DNA of 64,000 nt from Streptomyces rhizosphaerihabitans (GTDB taxonomy: Bacteria > Actinomycetota > Actinomycetes > Streptomycetales > Streptomycetaceae). The notes under the pieces were generated by a model. That model made no database searches. It was not told where the DNA came from and saw nothing but the letters and a program-made list of their open reading frames with translations. The DNA is taken from NCBI RefSeq assembly GCF_025399795.1, contig NZ_JAODTZ010000009.1, forward strand, positions 62,001-126,000, read 5' to 3'. Shown here piece after piece: positions 36,306 to 46,503 of this stretch (positions are counted from its first letter, which is position 1; each line of letters begins with the position of its first letter). The position numbers and the translations under genes were made by a program.

Positions 36306-36529
36306 ACCCGCTGCTCTGAACCCGCCGCCCGGAAGCGGTCGCGCGGTTCCCGGCGGAGCTCGGTAGACGTCCCGGAGATACCGGCGGGTGTGGATCCCGA
36401 AGCACGGGAAGGACCGCACCTGCCGGACTCCGTCGATCGGTCCGACGACGTCGACGAAGTCCAGGGGTCCTTCGGACCGGGGGTGACCACCTCGGCGAAC
36501 AGGTGGGGGGACGAGCCGTCGCGCCGCGG

Positions 36530-38071
36530 TCAGCCCGTGGAATCCGTGGGGTCCGTGGGGTCCGTGAGCACCGGGAAGCGGCGCGGCGCGACGAACAGCA
36601 GGACCAGGAAGGCGAGGGCGGCGGCACCGGCGGCGCCCAGATAGACGGCGTGGACCGCGTCGGCGACCGCGTGGCGCAGCTGTCCGGCCGGCGCGCCCGA
36701 GTCCAGTGCCCGGGTCACCGCGTCGAGATCCCCGGCGCCGCCGAGCCGCGCGGTCAGCACTCCGTTGGCGACGGCGCCGAACAGGGCGGCGCCCAGGGTC
36801 TGTCCGGTCTGCCGGCAGAAGAGGACGGAGGCGGTGGTCGTCCCGCGCTCGGCCCACCCGACGGTGGACTGGACGCCGATGATCAGGGGGAGCTGGAAGA
36901 GCCCGAGCGCGCCGCCCAGCAGCAGCATCAGCAGGGCGGGCTGCCACGGCTCGCCCGGATAGGGCAGGAAGGGGAAGGCGAGCAGGAGCAGGCTCGCCGT
37001 GCCGATGCCGAGCATCGCGGTGTTGCGGAAGCCGATGCGGCGGTAGACGTGCTGACTGAGCGCGGCGGACACCGGCCAGCTCAACGTCCATACGGAGAGC
37101 ACGAATCCGGCGGCGACCGGGGCGAGGCCGAGGACCGCCTGCGCGTAGGTGGGCAGGAAGACCGTCGGCGCGACCATGAGCAGGCCCAGCGCCCCGAGCG
37201 CCAGGTTGACCGCGGCGATCGTCCGGCGGCGCCACACCCAGCCCGGGATGATCGGTTCGGCGGCCCGCCGTTCGACGGCCACGACGACCGCGACCAGACA
37301 GAGGCCCGTGCCGAACAGGGTGATCGAGGGAGCCGAGAGCCAGTCCCAGGCGACACCGCCCTGCACCAGCGCGGTCAGCAGGACACCGCCGCAGGCGAAC
37401 ACCGCGAGGGCGCCCGCCCAGTCGATCCGGGGCCGACGGGCCGGCTGCGCCCGCTGCGGTTCGTGCAGATGACGGACGATCAGCCACAGGGCGAGGGCGC
37501 CGATCGGCAGGTTGACGAGGAAGATCCACCGCCAGTCGGCGTACGCCGCGAGGACTCCGCCCAGGGCGGGACCCGCGATGGCCGAAGTCGCCCACACGGT
37601 GGACAGCTTGGCCTGGATCTTCGGGCGTTCCCTGAGCGGGTACAGATCGGCGGCGAGTGTCTGCACGGTGCCCTGGAGGGCGCCGCCGCCCAGACCCTGC
37701 ACGACGCGGAAGGCGATGAGCGCGGCCATGTTCCAGGCGGTGGCGCAGAGCAGTGAGCCGAGGAGGAAGACGGCGGCGCCCGCCACGAGGACCGGCTTGC
37801 GGCCGAAGGTGTCGGAGAGTTTGCCGTAGACGGGCAGCGTGACCGTGACGGCCAGCAGATAGCCCGAGAACAGCCAGGAGAAGACGGAGAATCCGCCGAG
37901 GTCGCCGACGATCTGCGGAACGGCGGTCGACACGATGGTGGAGTCGAGCGCGGCAAGAGCCATCGCCAGCATGAGCGCGGCGACGACGGCGCGCCGCCGC
38001 CGGGTCCCGGCGCGGGTCGTGCGGGGAGGGCGCTCCCGTACGACCGGTATCTCGGTGTCGCCCTTGCCCAC
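36530..38071 (-). CDS. MFS drug exporter, DHA2 family (14 TMS)
   Basis: The 513-residue protein uses the GTG at 38071, chosen because GAAGGA lies 6 nt upstream; an in-frame ATG exists at 38116. Landmarks are LDSTIVSTAVPQIVGDLGGF (helix 1, motif D1), YGKLSDTFGRKPVLVAGAAV (motif A) and RVVQGLGGGALQGTVQTLAA (motif C-like). About 14 helices are predicted, so it is an EmrB/QacA-type proton-driven exporter. The C-terminus ends in a short repeat, TDPTDPTDSTG, encoded by a 9-bp microsatellite. The substrate is unknown and no regulator is adjacent. Confidence 0.88.
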   Translation of the reverse strand: MGKGDTEIPVVRERPPRTTRAGTRRRRAVVAALMLAMALAALDSTIVSTAVPQIVGDLGGFSVFSWLFSGYLLAVTVTLPVYGKLSDTFGRKPVLVAGAAVFLLGSLLCATAWNMAALIAFRVVQGLGGGALQGTVQTLAADLYPLRERPKIQAKLSTVWATSAIAGPALGGVLAAYADWRWIFLVNLPIGALALWLIVRHLHEPQRAQPARRPRIDWAGALAVFACGGVLLTALVQGGVAWDWLSAPSITLFGTGLCLVAVVVAVERRAAEPIIPGWVWRRRTIAAVNLALGALGLLMVAPTVFLPTYAQAVLGLAPVAAGFVLSVWTLSWPVSAALSQHVYRRIGFRNTAMLGIGTASLLLLAFPFLPYPGEPWQPALLMLLLGGALGLFQLPLIIGVQSTVGWAERGTTTASVLFCRQTGQTLGAALFGAVANGVLTARLGGAGDLDAVTRALDSGAPAGQLRHAVADAVHAVYLGAAGAAALAFLVLLFVAPRRFPVLTDPTDPTDSTG

Positions 38072-38523
38072 GGGATTCCTTCCCCCTGCATCTATCGGCC
38101 GGGACCAGCTTCCCACTTGAGCCTCACGCCGGGGGAGGGTGGAGGCTGTGTGGGCCCGGGGGTGGAACCGACCCCGAGGAGTTGTCCACCGACGGGTGGA
38201 GGACCCCTAGGGGGATCTCCGTACCAGGGGTCGGGGAGGGTTCGTCCCGCCGGAGGACGAGACGGGGCCATGGGCGTCCTTAACCTGGCTTTACGCCGTC
38301 GAGGGCGCGTTCAGGTCGTACGGACCGCACCCACGGGGGTGGGGTTTTCCCCAGCAGAAGACGGGGTCGTGCACCAGCGCGGCCGACCCCCTCCCGGCAC
38401 CAGACTTACGGACGTGGCCGGCGCACCGCCTCTCGGTGGCGCGGACCTCCGCGGCCGTCGCACCCGCTCGCAGACTTTCGCAGCCCAGCAGTTTCCCCTG
38501 CTGGCCGACTTAGGAGACATACC

Positions 38524-39312
38524 GTGACATCGGCTGTAAGCATTCCCAGGCACGAGGGCACTGGAGGGCGTACGGCCGTCGCCGCGCGGGCGCGGCAGGT
38601 CGTCAAGGCGTACGGGTCGGGGGAGACCCGAGTCGTCGCCCTCGACCATGTCGACGTGGACATCGCGCGGGGCCGGTTCACCGCGATCATGGGACCCTCG
38701 GGCTCCGGAAAATCCACTCTGATGCACTGCCTCGCCGGACTGGACACCGTCACCTCCGGCCAGATCTTCCTCGACGAGACCGAGATCACCGGGCTCAAGG
38801 ACAAGAAGCTGACGCAGCTGCGCCGGGACCGGATCGGCTTCATCTTCCAGGCGTTCAACCTGCTGCCGACGCTGAACGCCCTGGAGAACATCACGCTCCC
38901 GATGGACATCGCGGGCCGCAAGCCCGACAAGCGCTGGCTGGACCAGGTCGTGGAGACCGTCGGGCTCGCGGACCGGCTCAAGCACCGCCCGAACCAGCTC
39001 TCCGGCGGCCAGCAGCAGCGTGTCGCGGTGGCGCGGGCGCTGGCGGCCCGCCCCGAGATCATCTTCGGCGACGAACCGACCGGAAACCTCGACTCCCGGG
39101 CCGGCGCCGAGGTCCTGGGCTTCCTGCGCCGCTCGGTGGACGATCTGGGCCAGACCATCGTGATGGTCACGCACGACCCGGTGGCGGCCTCGTACGCGGA
39201 CCGCGTGCTGTATCTCGCGGACGGCAGGATCGTCGACGAGATGCACCAGCCGACGGCCGACCAGGTCCTGGACCGCATGAAGGACTTCGACTCCCGCGGG
39301 CGGACGTCATGA
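38524..39312 (+). CDS. ABC transporter ATP-binding protein (MacB/LolD type)
   Basis: The product has 262 residues; the GTG at 38524 has AGGAG 7 nt upstream. It is a complete ATPase: Walker A GPSGSGKSTLMH (about 57-68), Q-loop FIFQAFNLLP, signature LSGGQQQRVAVARAL, Walker B IIFGDEPTGNLDSR, and H-loop MVTHD. This subgroup pairs with FtsX-like permeases for lipoprotein or peptide export or envelope signalling rather than import. It overlaps the permease gene by 4 nt. The 450-nt upstream region contains a weak hairpin (38486-38505) and no recognisable operator. Confidence 0.92.
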   Translation: MTSAVSIPRHEGTGGRTAVAARARQVVKAYGSGETRVVALDHVDVDIARGRFTAIMGPSGSGKSTLMHCLAGLDTVTSGQIFLDETEITGLKDKKLTQLRRDRIGFIFQAFNLLPTLNALENITLPMDIAGRKPDKRWLDQVVETVGLADRLKHRPNQLSGGQQQRVAVARALAARPEIIFGDEPTGNLDSRAGAEVLGFLRRSVDDLGQTIVMVTHDPVAASYADRVLYLADGRIVDEMHQPTADQVLDRMKDFDSRGRTS

Positions 39313-41873
39313 CCGTCCTCAAGACCTCGATGCGCAACTTCTTCGCGCACAAGGGGCGCATGGCCCTGTCCGCCGTGGCGGTCCTGCTGTCGGTGGCCTT
39401 CGTCTGCGGCACGCTCGTGTTCACCGACACGATGAACACGACGTTCGACAAACTCTTCGCGGCCACCTCCTCCGATGTGACGGTGCTGCCGAAGGCCGCC
39501 AAGAGCGACGACACCCCGCAGAACGGCAAGCCCGAGTCGGTGCCGGCCTCCGTGCTGGCGCGGGCGAAGCAGACGGACGGTGTCAAGTCCGCCGAGGGCG
39601 CGGTCAATTCGATGAACGTGACCGTCGTCGACAGCCACAACAAGAACATGGGCTCCACCACCGGCGCCCCGACCATCGCCGGCAACTGGACGCGCAACGA
39701 CCTCCGTTCCACGGAGATCACCTCCGGCCGCGCCCCGCGCGGACCCACCGAGGCGATGGTCGACGTCGACACCGCGGACAAGCACCATCTCAAGATGGGC
39801 GACGAGCTGCGCACCATCGCGGTCACCGGTGACTTCAAGGCCAGGATCGTCGGGATCGCCACCTTCAAGGTGACCAACCCCGGTGCAGCCGTCGTCTGGT
39901 TCGACACCGCCACCGCCCAGCGTGAACTGCTCGGCTCCACCGGCCGGTTCACCCAGATCAACGTCACCGCCGCGTCGGGCGTCTCCGACGCGCGCCTCAA
40001 GCAGAACGTCTCCGCCGCGCTCCACGGGTCGTACAAGATCCAGACGCAGAAGGAGAACGCCGACGAGAGCCGCAAGGGCGTCGGCCAGTTCATGAACGTC
40101 ATCAAGTACGCCATGCTCGGCTTCGCCGGGATCGCGTTCCTGGTCGGCATCTTCCTGATCATCAACACCTTCTCGATGCTGGTCGCCCAGCGCACCCGCG
40201 AGATCGGTCTGATGCGCGCCATCGGCTCCTCCCGCAAGCAGGTCAACCGCTCGGTGCTGGTCGAGGCGCTGCTGCTCGGCTTCGTCGGCTCGGTCCTCGG
40301 CGTCGCCGCGGGCGTCGGCCTCGCGGTCGGCCTGATGAAACTCATGTCGTCCATGGGCATGGACCTCTCCACCCGTGACCTGACCGTCAAGGCGGCCACC
40401 CCGGTCATCGGCATGATCCTCGGCGTCGTCGTCACGGTCCTGGCCGCCTATCTGCCCGCCCGGCGCGCCGGGAAGGTCTCCCCGATGGCAGCCCTGCGTG
40501 ACGCCGGCACCCCGGCGGACGGCAGGGCGGGTCTCGTCCGAGGTCTGATCGGTCTGGCCCTGACGGGTGCCGGAGCGTTCGCGCTCTACACGGCGGCCAC
40601 CGCCGACAAGGCGAGCGACGGCTCACTGGTCCTCGGCGCGGGCATCGTCCTCACCCTGATCGGCTTCGTGATCGTCGGCCCGCTGCTGGCGGGCGGTGTG
40701 GTCCGGGTGATCAGCGCCGTGCTGCTGCGGATGTTCGGACCCGTAGGCCGGCTCGCCGAGCGCAACGCGCTGCGCAACCCGCGCCGCACCGGTGCCACCG
40801 GCGCGGCCCTGATGATCGGCCTGGCGCTGGTCGCCTGCCTGTCGGTGGTCGGCTCCTCCATGGTGGCCTCGGCGACCGACGAGCTCGACAAGTCGGTCGG
40901 CGCGGACTTCATCGTCCAGGGCCAGCAGCGGATCGTCCCGCAGGCCGAGCAGGCCATGGAGAAGACCCCGGGCCTGGAACACGTCACCCGCTACAAGGAC
41001 ATCGAGGCGAAGACGACCTCGCCGGACGGCAAGGTCGACGACTCCGGCATCACCGCCGCCGACCCGTCCTACGCCCAGGACCTGCGGCGCAAGACGACCG
41101 CCGGTGACCTGGCGGCCGCCTACGGCAAGAACGCCATGTCGGTGGGCTCCAAGTACGCCGAGAAGCACGGCGTGCGGGTCGGCGACACCCTGAGCGTCGC
41201 CTTCAAGGGCGGTGCCACGGCCAAGCTCAAGGTCGCGGCCATCACGGACGACGACGTCGCCATCGACCACGAGGTCCGGTACACGAGCATCGAGACGATG
41301 AAGAAGTACCTGCCCGCGAACAGGATCCCGCCGAACGAGATCATGTTCGCCAAGGCCGAGCCCGGCCAGGAGAAGCAGGCGTACGCGGCCCTGAAGAAGT
41401 CCATGGAGCCGTACCCGCAGTACCAGGTCCGCGACCAGACGGACTACAAGCAGGAACTGAAGGACCAGGTGGGCCAGCTCCTGAACATGGTCTACGGCCT
41501 GCTGGGTCTGGCGATCGTGGTGGCGATCCTCGGGGTGGTGAACACCCTTGCGCTGTCGGTCGTCGAGCGCACCCGCGAGATCGGCCTGATGCGCGCCATC
41601 GGGCTCTCCCGCCGCCAGCTGCGCCGCATGATCCGCCTGGAGTCGGTCGTCATCGCCCTCTTCGGCGCCCTCCTCGGCCTGGGCCTCGGGATGAGCTGGG
41701 GCGCCACCGCCCAGAAACTCCTCGCCCTGGAGGGCCTGAAGGTTCTGGAGATCCCCTGGCCGACCATCATCGGGGTCTTCATCGGCTCGGCCTTCGTGGG
41801 CCTGTTCGCCGCCCTGATCCCGGCGTTCCGGGCGGGCCGGATGAACGTACTGAACGCGATCGCCACCGACTAG
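39309..41873 (+). CDS. FtsX-like ABC permease (two FtsX modules)
   Basis: The 854-residue protein starts at ATG 39309, overlapping the ATPase stop. It has an N-terminal helix (ALSAVAVLLSVAFVCGTLVF), a large extracytoplasmic domain (about 45-255), three helices with VAQRTREIGLMRAIGSSRKQ in the first FtsX module, a central helix pair, and a second extracytoplasmic domain. The last module again contains VVERTREIGLMRAIGLSRRQ. The internal repeat of TREIGLMRAIG marks a duplicated MacB-like architecture common in actinobacteria. Its cargo is unknown. Confidence 0.9.
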   Translation: MTVLKTSMRNFFAHKGRMALSAVAVLLSVAFVCGTLVFTDTMNTTFDKLFAATSSDVTVLPKAAKSDDTPQNGKPESVPASVLARAKQTDGVKSAEGAVNSMNVTVVDSHNKNMGSTTGAPTIAGNWTRNDLRSTEITSGRAPRGPTEAMVDVDTADKHHLKMGDELRTIAVTGDFKARIVGIATFKVTNPGAAVVWFDTATAQRELLGSTGRFTQINVTAASGVSDARLKQNVSAALHGSYKIQTQKENADESRKGVGQFMNVIKYAMLGFAGIAFLVGIFLIINTFSMLVAQRTREIGLMRAIGSSRKQVNRSVLVEALLLGFVGSVLGVAAGVGLAVGLMKLMSSMGMDLSTRDLTVKAATPVIGMILGVVVTVLAAYLPARRAGKVSPMAALRDAGTPADGRAGLVRGLIGLALTGAGAFALYTAATADKASDGSLVLGAGIVLTLIGFVIVGPLLAGGVVRVISAVLLRMFGPVGRLAERNALRNPRRTGATGAALMIGLALVACLSVVGSSMVASATDELDKSVGADFIVQGQQRIVPQAEQAMEKTPGLEHVTRYKDIEAKTTSPDGKVDDSGITAADPSYAQDLRRKTTAGDLAAAYGKNAMSVGSKYAEKHGVRVGDTLSVAFKGGATAKLKVAAITDDDVAIDHEVRYTSIETMKKYLPANRIPPNEIMFAKAEPGQEKQAYAALKKSMEPYPQYQVRDQTDYKQELKDQVGQLLNMVYGLLGLAIVVAILGVVNTLALSVVERTREIGLMRAIGLSRRQLRRMIRLESVVIALFGALLGLGLGMSWGATAQKLLALEGLKVLEIPWPTIIGVFIGSAFVGLFAALIPAFRAGRMNVLNAIATD

Positions 41874-41924
41874 CCACCGGCGGACGGTCGAACCGAGCCA
41901 CCGCGTACGGGGGTTGCGGGGGAC

Positions 41925-41965
41925 GGGCCCGGCCCCGAGGGAGTCACTTCCTCGGGACCGGGCCC
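41925..41965. terminator. 16-bp hairpin terminator after the ABC operon
   Basis: The arms GGGCCCGGCCCCGAGG and CCTCGGGACCGGGCCC pair with one mismatch. It lies 51 nt after the permease stop, in the 350-nt gap before mfd. Confidence 0.7.
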
Positions 41966-42223
41966 ACGGCGTGTCCGGGACCGTTCCCGGAGCGCGCAGT
42001 TCCGGTCGGCGGCGGGCCGCCGAAGGGCGGTGGAACGGCGCCGGGGACGCGGCAGACCGGCGACGGGCCGGGCCGCCGACGTGTGCGGCGGGCTGCGCAG
42101 CGGGCAGGGCCCCTCGGTGGACGGTCACGCGCGAGCGGGCGCGGAGTCGTAGGCTGGTTACCCCCGGCCCGTCCCACGTGTCGGGCGTCTCGCGTTGCCC
42201 ACTCCCCGGGATGGAAGCCCTTC

Positions 42224-45200
42224 ATGAGCCTGCACGGTCTGCTCGACGCCGTCGTCAAGGACGCCGCCCTCACAGAGGCGGTGAAGGCAGCCGCCGACGG
42301 CAACCGGATGCACATCGACCTGGTCGGCCCACCGGCGGCGCGCCCGTTCGCCGTCGCCGCGCTCGCCCGCGAGAGCGGCCGTACGGTGCTGGCGGTGACG
42401 GCCACGGGCCGTGAGGCCGAGGACCTGGCCGCGGCCCTGCGCACCCTGCTCCCGCCGGACGGCGTCGCGGAGTACCCGTCGTGGGAGACGCTGCCGCACG
42501 AGCGGCTCTCGCCCAGGTCGGACACCGTCGGACGGCGCCTCGCCGTCCTGCGGCGCCTTTCCCACCCACGCCCCGACGACCCCGAGACCGGTCCGGTGTC
42601 CGTCGTCGTGGCTCCCATCCGCTCGGTCCTTCAGCCGCAGGTCAAGGGCCTGGGCGACCTGGAGCCCGTCATCCTGCGCACCGGCCTGACGGCCGACCTG
42701 GGCGACACCGTCGCGGCGCTCGCGGCAGCCGCGTACTCCCGCGTCGAACTGGTCGAGAAGCGCGGCGAGTTCGCCGTCCGCGGCGGCATCCTGGACGTCT
42801 TCCCGCCCACCGAGGAGCACCCGCTGCGGGTGGAGTTCTGGGGCGACGACATCGAGGAGATCCGCTACTTCAAGATCGCGGACCAGCGCTCCCTGGAGGT
42901 CGCCGAACACGGCCTGTGGGCTCCGCCCTGCCGCGAACTGCTGCTCACCGAGGACGTGCGGGCGAGGGCCGCGGCCCTCGCCGAGGCGCACCCGGAGCTG
43001 GGCGAACTCCTCGGCAAGATCGCCGAGGGTATCGCCGTCGAGGGCATGGAATCGCTCGCCCCGGTCCTCGTCGACGACATGGAACTGCTGCTCGACGTCC
43101 TGCCCGAGGGCGCGATGACCGTCGTGTGCGATCCGGAGCGGGTACGGACGCGGGCCACGGACCTGGTGGCGACCTCGCAGGAATTCCTGCAGGCGTCCTG
43201 GGCGGCCACGGCCGGGGGCGGCGAGGCGCCCATCGACGTCGGCGCGGCCTCCCTGTGGTCCATCGCGGACGTACGGGACCGGGCCCGCGAGCTGGACATG
43301 ATGTGGTGGTCGGTGTCGCCCTTCGCCGCCGACGGGGAGCTCACGGACGCCTTCGCCGGCGGGGTGGGGGACACCCTCAAGCTGGGCATGCACGCCCCCG
43401 AGACCTACCGCGGCGACACCGCCCGCGCGCTCGCCGACACCAAGGGCTGGCTGGCCGACGGCTGGCACACGGTCTACGTCACCGAGGCGCACGGCCCGGC
43501 GGCACGCACCGTCGAGGTGCTGGGCGGAGAGGGCATCGCCGCCCGTCTGGACACCGACCTCACCGGGATCGGTCCCTCCGTCGTGCACGTGGCGTGCGGC
43601 TCCATCGACTACGGCTTCGTCGATCCGGCGCTGCGGCTCGCCGTCCTGACGGAGACCGACCTCTCCGGCCAGAAGGCGGCCGGCAAGGACGGCGCCCGGA
43701 TGCCGGCTCGCCGACGCAAGACGATCGACCCGCTGACCCTGGAGACCGGCGACTACATCGTCCACGAACAGCACGGTGTCGGCCGCTACATCGAGATGGT
43801 GCAGCGCACGGTCCAGACCGCGACCCGCGAGTACCTGGTCGTCGAGTACGCCCCCGCCAAGCGCGGCCAGCCCGGCGACCGCCTCTACATCCCCACCGAC
43901 CAGCTGGAGCAGATCACCAAGTACGTCGGCGGCGAGGCCCCGACGATGCACCGCCTGGGCGGCGCCGACTGGACCAAGACCAAGGCGCGCGCCAAGAAGG
44001 CGGTCAAGGAGATCGCCGCGGACCTGATCAAGCTGTACTCGGCGCGGATGGCGGCCCCGGGCCACGCCTTCGGCGCCGACACGCCCTGGCAGCGCGAGCT
44101 GGAGGACGCCTTCCCGTACGCGGAGACGCCCGACCAGCTGACGACGATCGCCGAGGTCAAGGAGGACATGGAGAAGACGGTCCCGATGGACCGCCTGATC
44201 TGCGGCGACGTCGGCTACGGCAAGACGGAGATCGCCGTCCGTGCCGCGTTCAAGGCGGTGCAGGACGGCAAGCAGGTGGCGGTCCTGGTCCCCACGACCC
44301 TGCTGGTGCAGCAGCACTTCGGCACGTTCTCCGAGCGCTACTCGCAGTTCCCGGTGAACGTCCGCGCCCTGTCCCGCTTCCAGACGGACACCGAGGCCAA
44401 GGCAGTCCTGGAGGGGCTGCGCGAGGGCTCGGTGGACCTCGTCATCGGCACCCACCGCCTGTTCTCCGCCGAGACCAGGTTCAAGGACCTGGGCCTGGTC
44501 ATCGTCGACGAGGAGCAGCGCTTCGGCGTCGAGCACAAGGAGCAGCTGAAGAAGCTCCGCGCCAACGTCGACGTCCTCACGATGTCCGCGACCCCCATTC
44601 CCCGTACGCTCGAAATGGCGGTGACGGGCATCCGCGAGATGTCCACGATCACCACTCCGCCGGAGGAGCGGCACCCGGTACTGACCTTCGTCGGCCCGTA
44701 CGAGGAGAAGCAGATCGGCGCGGCGATCCGCCGTGAACTCCTGCGCGAGGGCCAGGTCTTCTACATCCACAACCGGGTCGAGTCCATCGACCGGGCGGCC
44801 GCCCGCCTCAGGGAGATCGTGCCGGAGGCGCGGATCGCCACGGCCCACGGACAGATGGGGGAGCAGGCCCTGGAGCAGGTGGTCGTCGACTTCTGGGAGA
44901 AGAGGTTCGACGTGCTGGTCTCCACGACGATCGTCGAGTCCGGCATCGACATCTCGAACGCGAACACGCTGATCGTGGAGCGCGGCGACAACTTCGGCCT
45001 GTCGCAGCTGCACCAGCTGCGCGGCCGGGTCGGCCGCGGCCGGGAACGCGGCTACGCCTACTTCCTGTATCCGCCGGAGAAGCCCCTCACGGAGACGGCC
45101 CACGAGCGGCTCGCGACGATCGCCCAGCACACCGAGATGGGTGCGGGCATGTACGTGGCGATGAAGGACCTGGAGATCCGCGGCGCGGGCAATCTGCTCG

Positions 45201-45775
45201 GCGGTGAACAGTCGGGCCACATCGCCGGCGTCGGCTTCGACCTGTACGTACGCATGGTGGGCGAGGCGGTCGCGGACTACCGCGCCTCCCTGGAGGGCGG
45301 TGTGGAGGAGGAGCCGCCGCTGGAGGTCAAGATCGAGCTGCCGGTCGACGCGCACGTCCCGCACGAGTACGCGCCGGGCGAGCGGCTGCGCCTCGCCGCG
45401 TACCGGTCCATCGCCTCCGCGAACACGGAGGAGGACGTCAAGGCTGTACGCGAGGAACTCGTCGACCGCTACGGCAAGCTCCCGGAGCCGGTCGAGAACC
45501 TGCTCCTCGTGGCGGGCCTGCGGATGCTCGCGCGCGCCTGCGGGGTCGGCGAGATCGTCCTCCAGGGCAACAACATCCGTTTCGCGCCCGTGGAGTTGAG
45601 GGAGTCCCAGGAGCTGCGCCTGACGCGCCTGTATCCGGGCACCGTCATCAAGCCGACCGCCCACCAGGTCCTCGTCCCCCGCCCGAAGACGGCGAAGGTC
45701 GGCGGAAGGCCGCTGGTGGGACGGGAGTTGCTCGGCTGGACCGGGGAGTTCCTGGCTTCGATCCTGGGGTCTTAG
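42224..45775 (+). CDS. mfd: Transcription-repair coupling factor
   Basis: Mfd, at 1183 residues, releases stalled RNA polymerase and recruits UvrA at lesions. The order is typical: UvrB-like N-terminal homology (ESGRTVLAVTATGREAEDLA; RGGILDVFPPTEEHPLRVEF), an RNA-polymerase interaction CarD-like domain (LETGDYIVHEQHGVGRYIEM), then RecG-like helicase motifs: GDVGYGKTEIAVRAAFKAV (I), VDEEQRFGVEHKEQLKKL (II), MSATPIPRTLEMA (III), VESGIDISNANTLIVERGD (V) and QLRGRVGRGRERGYAYF (VI). The C-terminal TRCF domain follows. The ATG at 42224 fits the family start. Confidence 0.97.
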   Translation: MSLHGLLDAVVKDAALTEAVKAAADGNRMHIDLVGPPAARPFAVAALARESGRTVLAVTATGREAEDLAAALRTLLPPDGVAEYPSWETLPHERLSPRSDTVGRRLAVLRRLSHPRPDDPETGPVSVVVAPIRSVLQPQVKGLGDLEPVILRTGLTADLGDTVAALAAAAYSRVELVEKRGEFAVRGGILDVFPPTEEHPLRVEFWGDDIEEIRYFKIADQRSLEVAEHGLWAPPCRELLLTEDVRARAAALAEAHPELGELLGKIAEGIAVEGMESLAPVLVDDMELLLDVLPEGAMTVVCDPERVRTRATDLVATSQEFLQASWAATAGGGEAPIDVGAASLWSIADVRDRARELDMMWWSVSPFAADGELTDAFAGGVGDTLKLGMHAPETYRGDTARALADTKGWLADGWHTVYVTEAHGPAARTVEVLGGEGIAARLDTDLTGIGPSVVHVACGSIDYGFVDPALRLAVLTETDLSGQKAAGKDGARMPARRRKTIDPLTLETGDYIVHEQHGVGRYIEMVQRTVQTATREYLVVEYAPAKRGQPGDRLYIPTDQLEQITKYVGGEAPTMHRLGGADWTKTKARAKKAVKEIAADLIKLYSARMAAPGHAFGADTPWQRELEDAFPYAETPDQLTTIAEVKEDMEKTVPMDRLICGDVGYGKTEIAVRAAFKAVQDGKQVAVLVPTTLLVQQHFGTFSERYSQFPVNVRALSRFQTDTEAKAVLEGLREGSVDLVIGTHRLFSAETRFKDLGLVIVDEEQRFGVEHKEQLKKLRANVDVLTMSATPIPRTLEMAVTGIREMSTITTPPEERHPVLTFVGPYEEKQIGAAIRRELLREGQVFYIHNRVESIDRAAARLREIVPEARIATAHGQMGEQALEQVVVDFWEKRFDVLVSTTIVESGIDISNANTLIVERGDNFGLSQLHQLRGRVGRGRERGYAYFLYPPEKPLTETAHERLATIAQHTEMGAGMYVAMKDLEIRGAGNLLGGEQSGHIAGVGFDLYVRMVGEAVADYRASLEGGVEEEPPLEVKIELPVDAHVPHEYAPGERLRLAAYRSIASANTEEDVKAVREELVDRYGKLPEPVENLLLVAGLRMLARACGVGEIVLQGNNIRFAPVELRESQELRLTRLYPGTVIKPTAHQVLVPRPKTAKVGGRPLVGRELLGWTGEFLASILGS

Positions 45776-45780
45776 CGGTA

Positions 45781-45835
45781 CCGCGCACAGCAAACGGGCC
45801 GCCGGAGACTCCGGCGGCCCGTTTGCTGTGCGCGG
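45781..45835. terminator. Perfect 25-bp hairpin terminator after mfd
   Basis: The arms at 45781-45805 and 45811-45835 are perfectly complementary (25 bp) with loop AGACT, beginning 5 nt after the mfd stop. It is convergent with the TetR gene and probably bidirectional. Confidence 0.88.
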
Positions 45836-45894
45836 CACATGACCGGCTCCGTGTTCGGCTCAGGACCGGATCAGGCATCCGGCTCAGGATCGGA

Positions 45895-46485
45895 TCAGGG
45901 CTGCTGGGGGCGGAACAGCATTCCCGTCAGGGCGTGGAAGACCTCGTCGGGGTCCTCGTCGCCCACCTGACCGTCCAGGTTGTGGCTGATCAGGAGCGTG
46001 GCGAAGCCGTGGGCGAGGGACCAGGCCGCGATGCCGGCGAGGCGGGTGTCGGGGCCGCGGCCCTCCGAGGGGAGCGCGGAGACGGCGGCGCGCAGCCGCA
46101 CGCCCGCGAGCGTCCGGGCCGTCGTGAGCTCCAGGTCGTTCTCGCGGAGCAGCTCCGGGGAGAACATGACCTGGAAGTGGGCGGGATTCTCCCGCGCGAA
46201 ACGTACGTAGCGCACGCCCGCGTCGCGCAGGTCGTCGGCGGCGTCCAGTGCGGTCGCCAGGAGCCCGAAACCCTCCGCCGCGATGGCTGTGAGCAGGCCG
46301 ACGCGGTCCTTGAAGTGGTGTGCCGGGGCGGCGTGCGAGACGCCCGCGCGGCGGGCCAGATCGCGCAGGCTCACCGCGGAGGGCCCCTCGGCGGCGATGA
46401 CGTCGAGAGCGGCGCCGAGGATGGCGCGGCGCAGGTCCCCGTGGTGATAGGGGCGCTCGGAGCCGCTGGTCTTCGCGGGATTCAT
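45895..46485 (-). CDS. TetR/AcrR-family regulator
   Basis: The product has 196 residues; the start ATG at 46485 gives MNPAKTSGSERPYHHGDLRR. The HTH spans about 17-62 (AILGAALDVIAAEGPSAVSL, RDLARRAGVSHAAPAHHFKD). The C-terminal domain resembles the WHG-type TetR ligand domain (RFARENPAHFQVMFSPELL). It is divergent from a SCO6745-like gene, with duplicated TTGNCAAG-type sites covering both probable promoters. The regulated partner is therefore likely that neighbour plus itself (inference). Confidence 0.87.
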   Translation of the reverse strand: MNPAKTSGSERPYHHGDLRRAILGAALDVIAAEGPSAVSLRDLARRAGVSHAAPAHHFKDRVGLLTAIAAEGFGLLATALDAADDLRDAGVRYVRFARENPAHFQVMFSPELLRENDLELTTARTLAGVRLRAAVSALPSEGRGPDTRLAGIAAWSLAHGFATLLISHNLDGQVGDEDPDEVFHALTGMLFRPQQP

Positions 46486-46503
46486 GACAGAAGCGTACGC
46501 CGG

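Noticed and set aside
36306..36529. Minus-strand protein-like stretch (PLDFVDVVGPIDGVRQVRSF) after the NlpC gene
   Set aside because: It has no start, depends on a frame continuing from the MFS gene's antisense, and no family is recognised. It may be a gene relic, but evidence is too thin.
38117..38523. Small ORF or operator in the region before the ABC ATPase gene
   Set aside because: The open frame has no homology and poor start context, and only a weak 7-bp hairpin (38486-38505) is visible.
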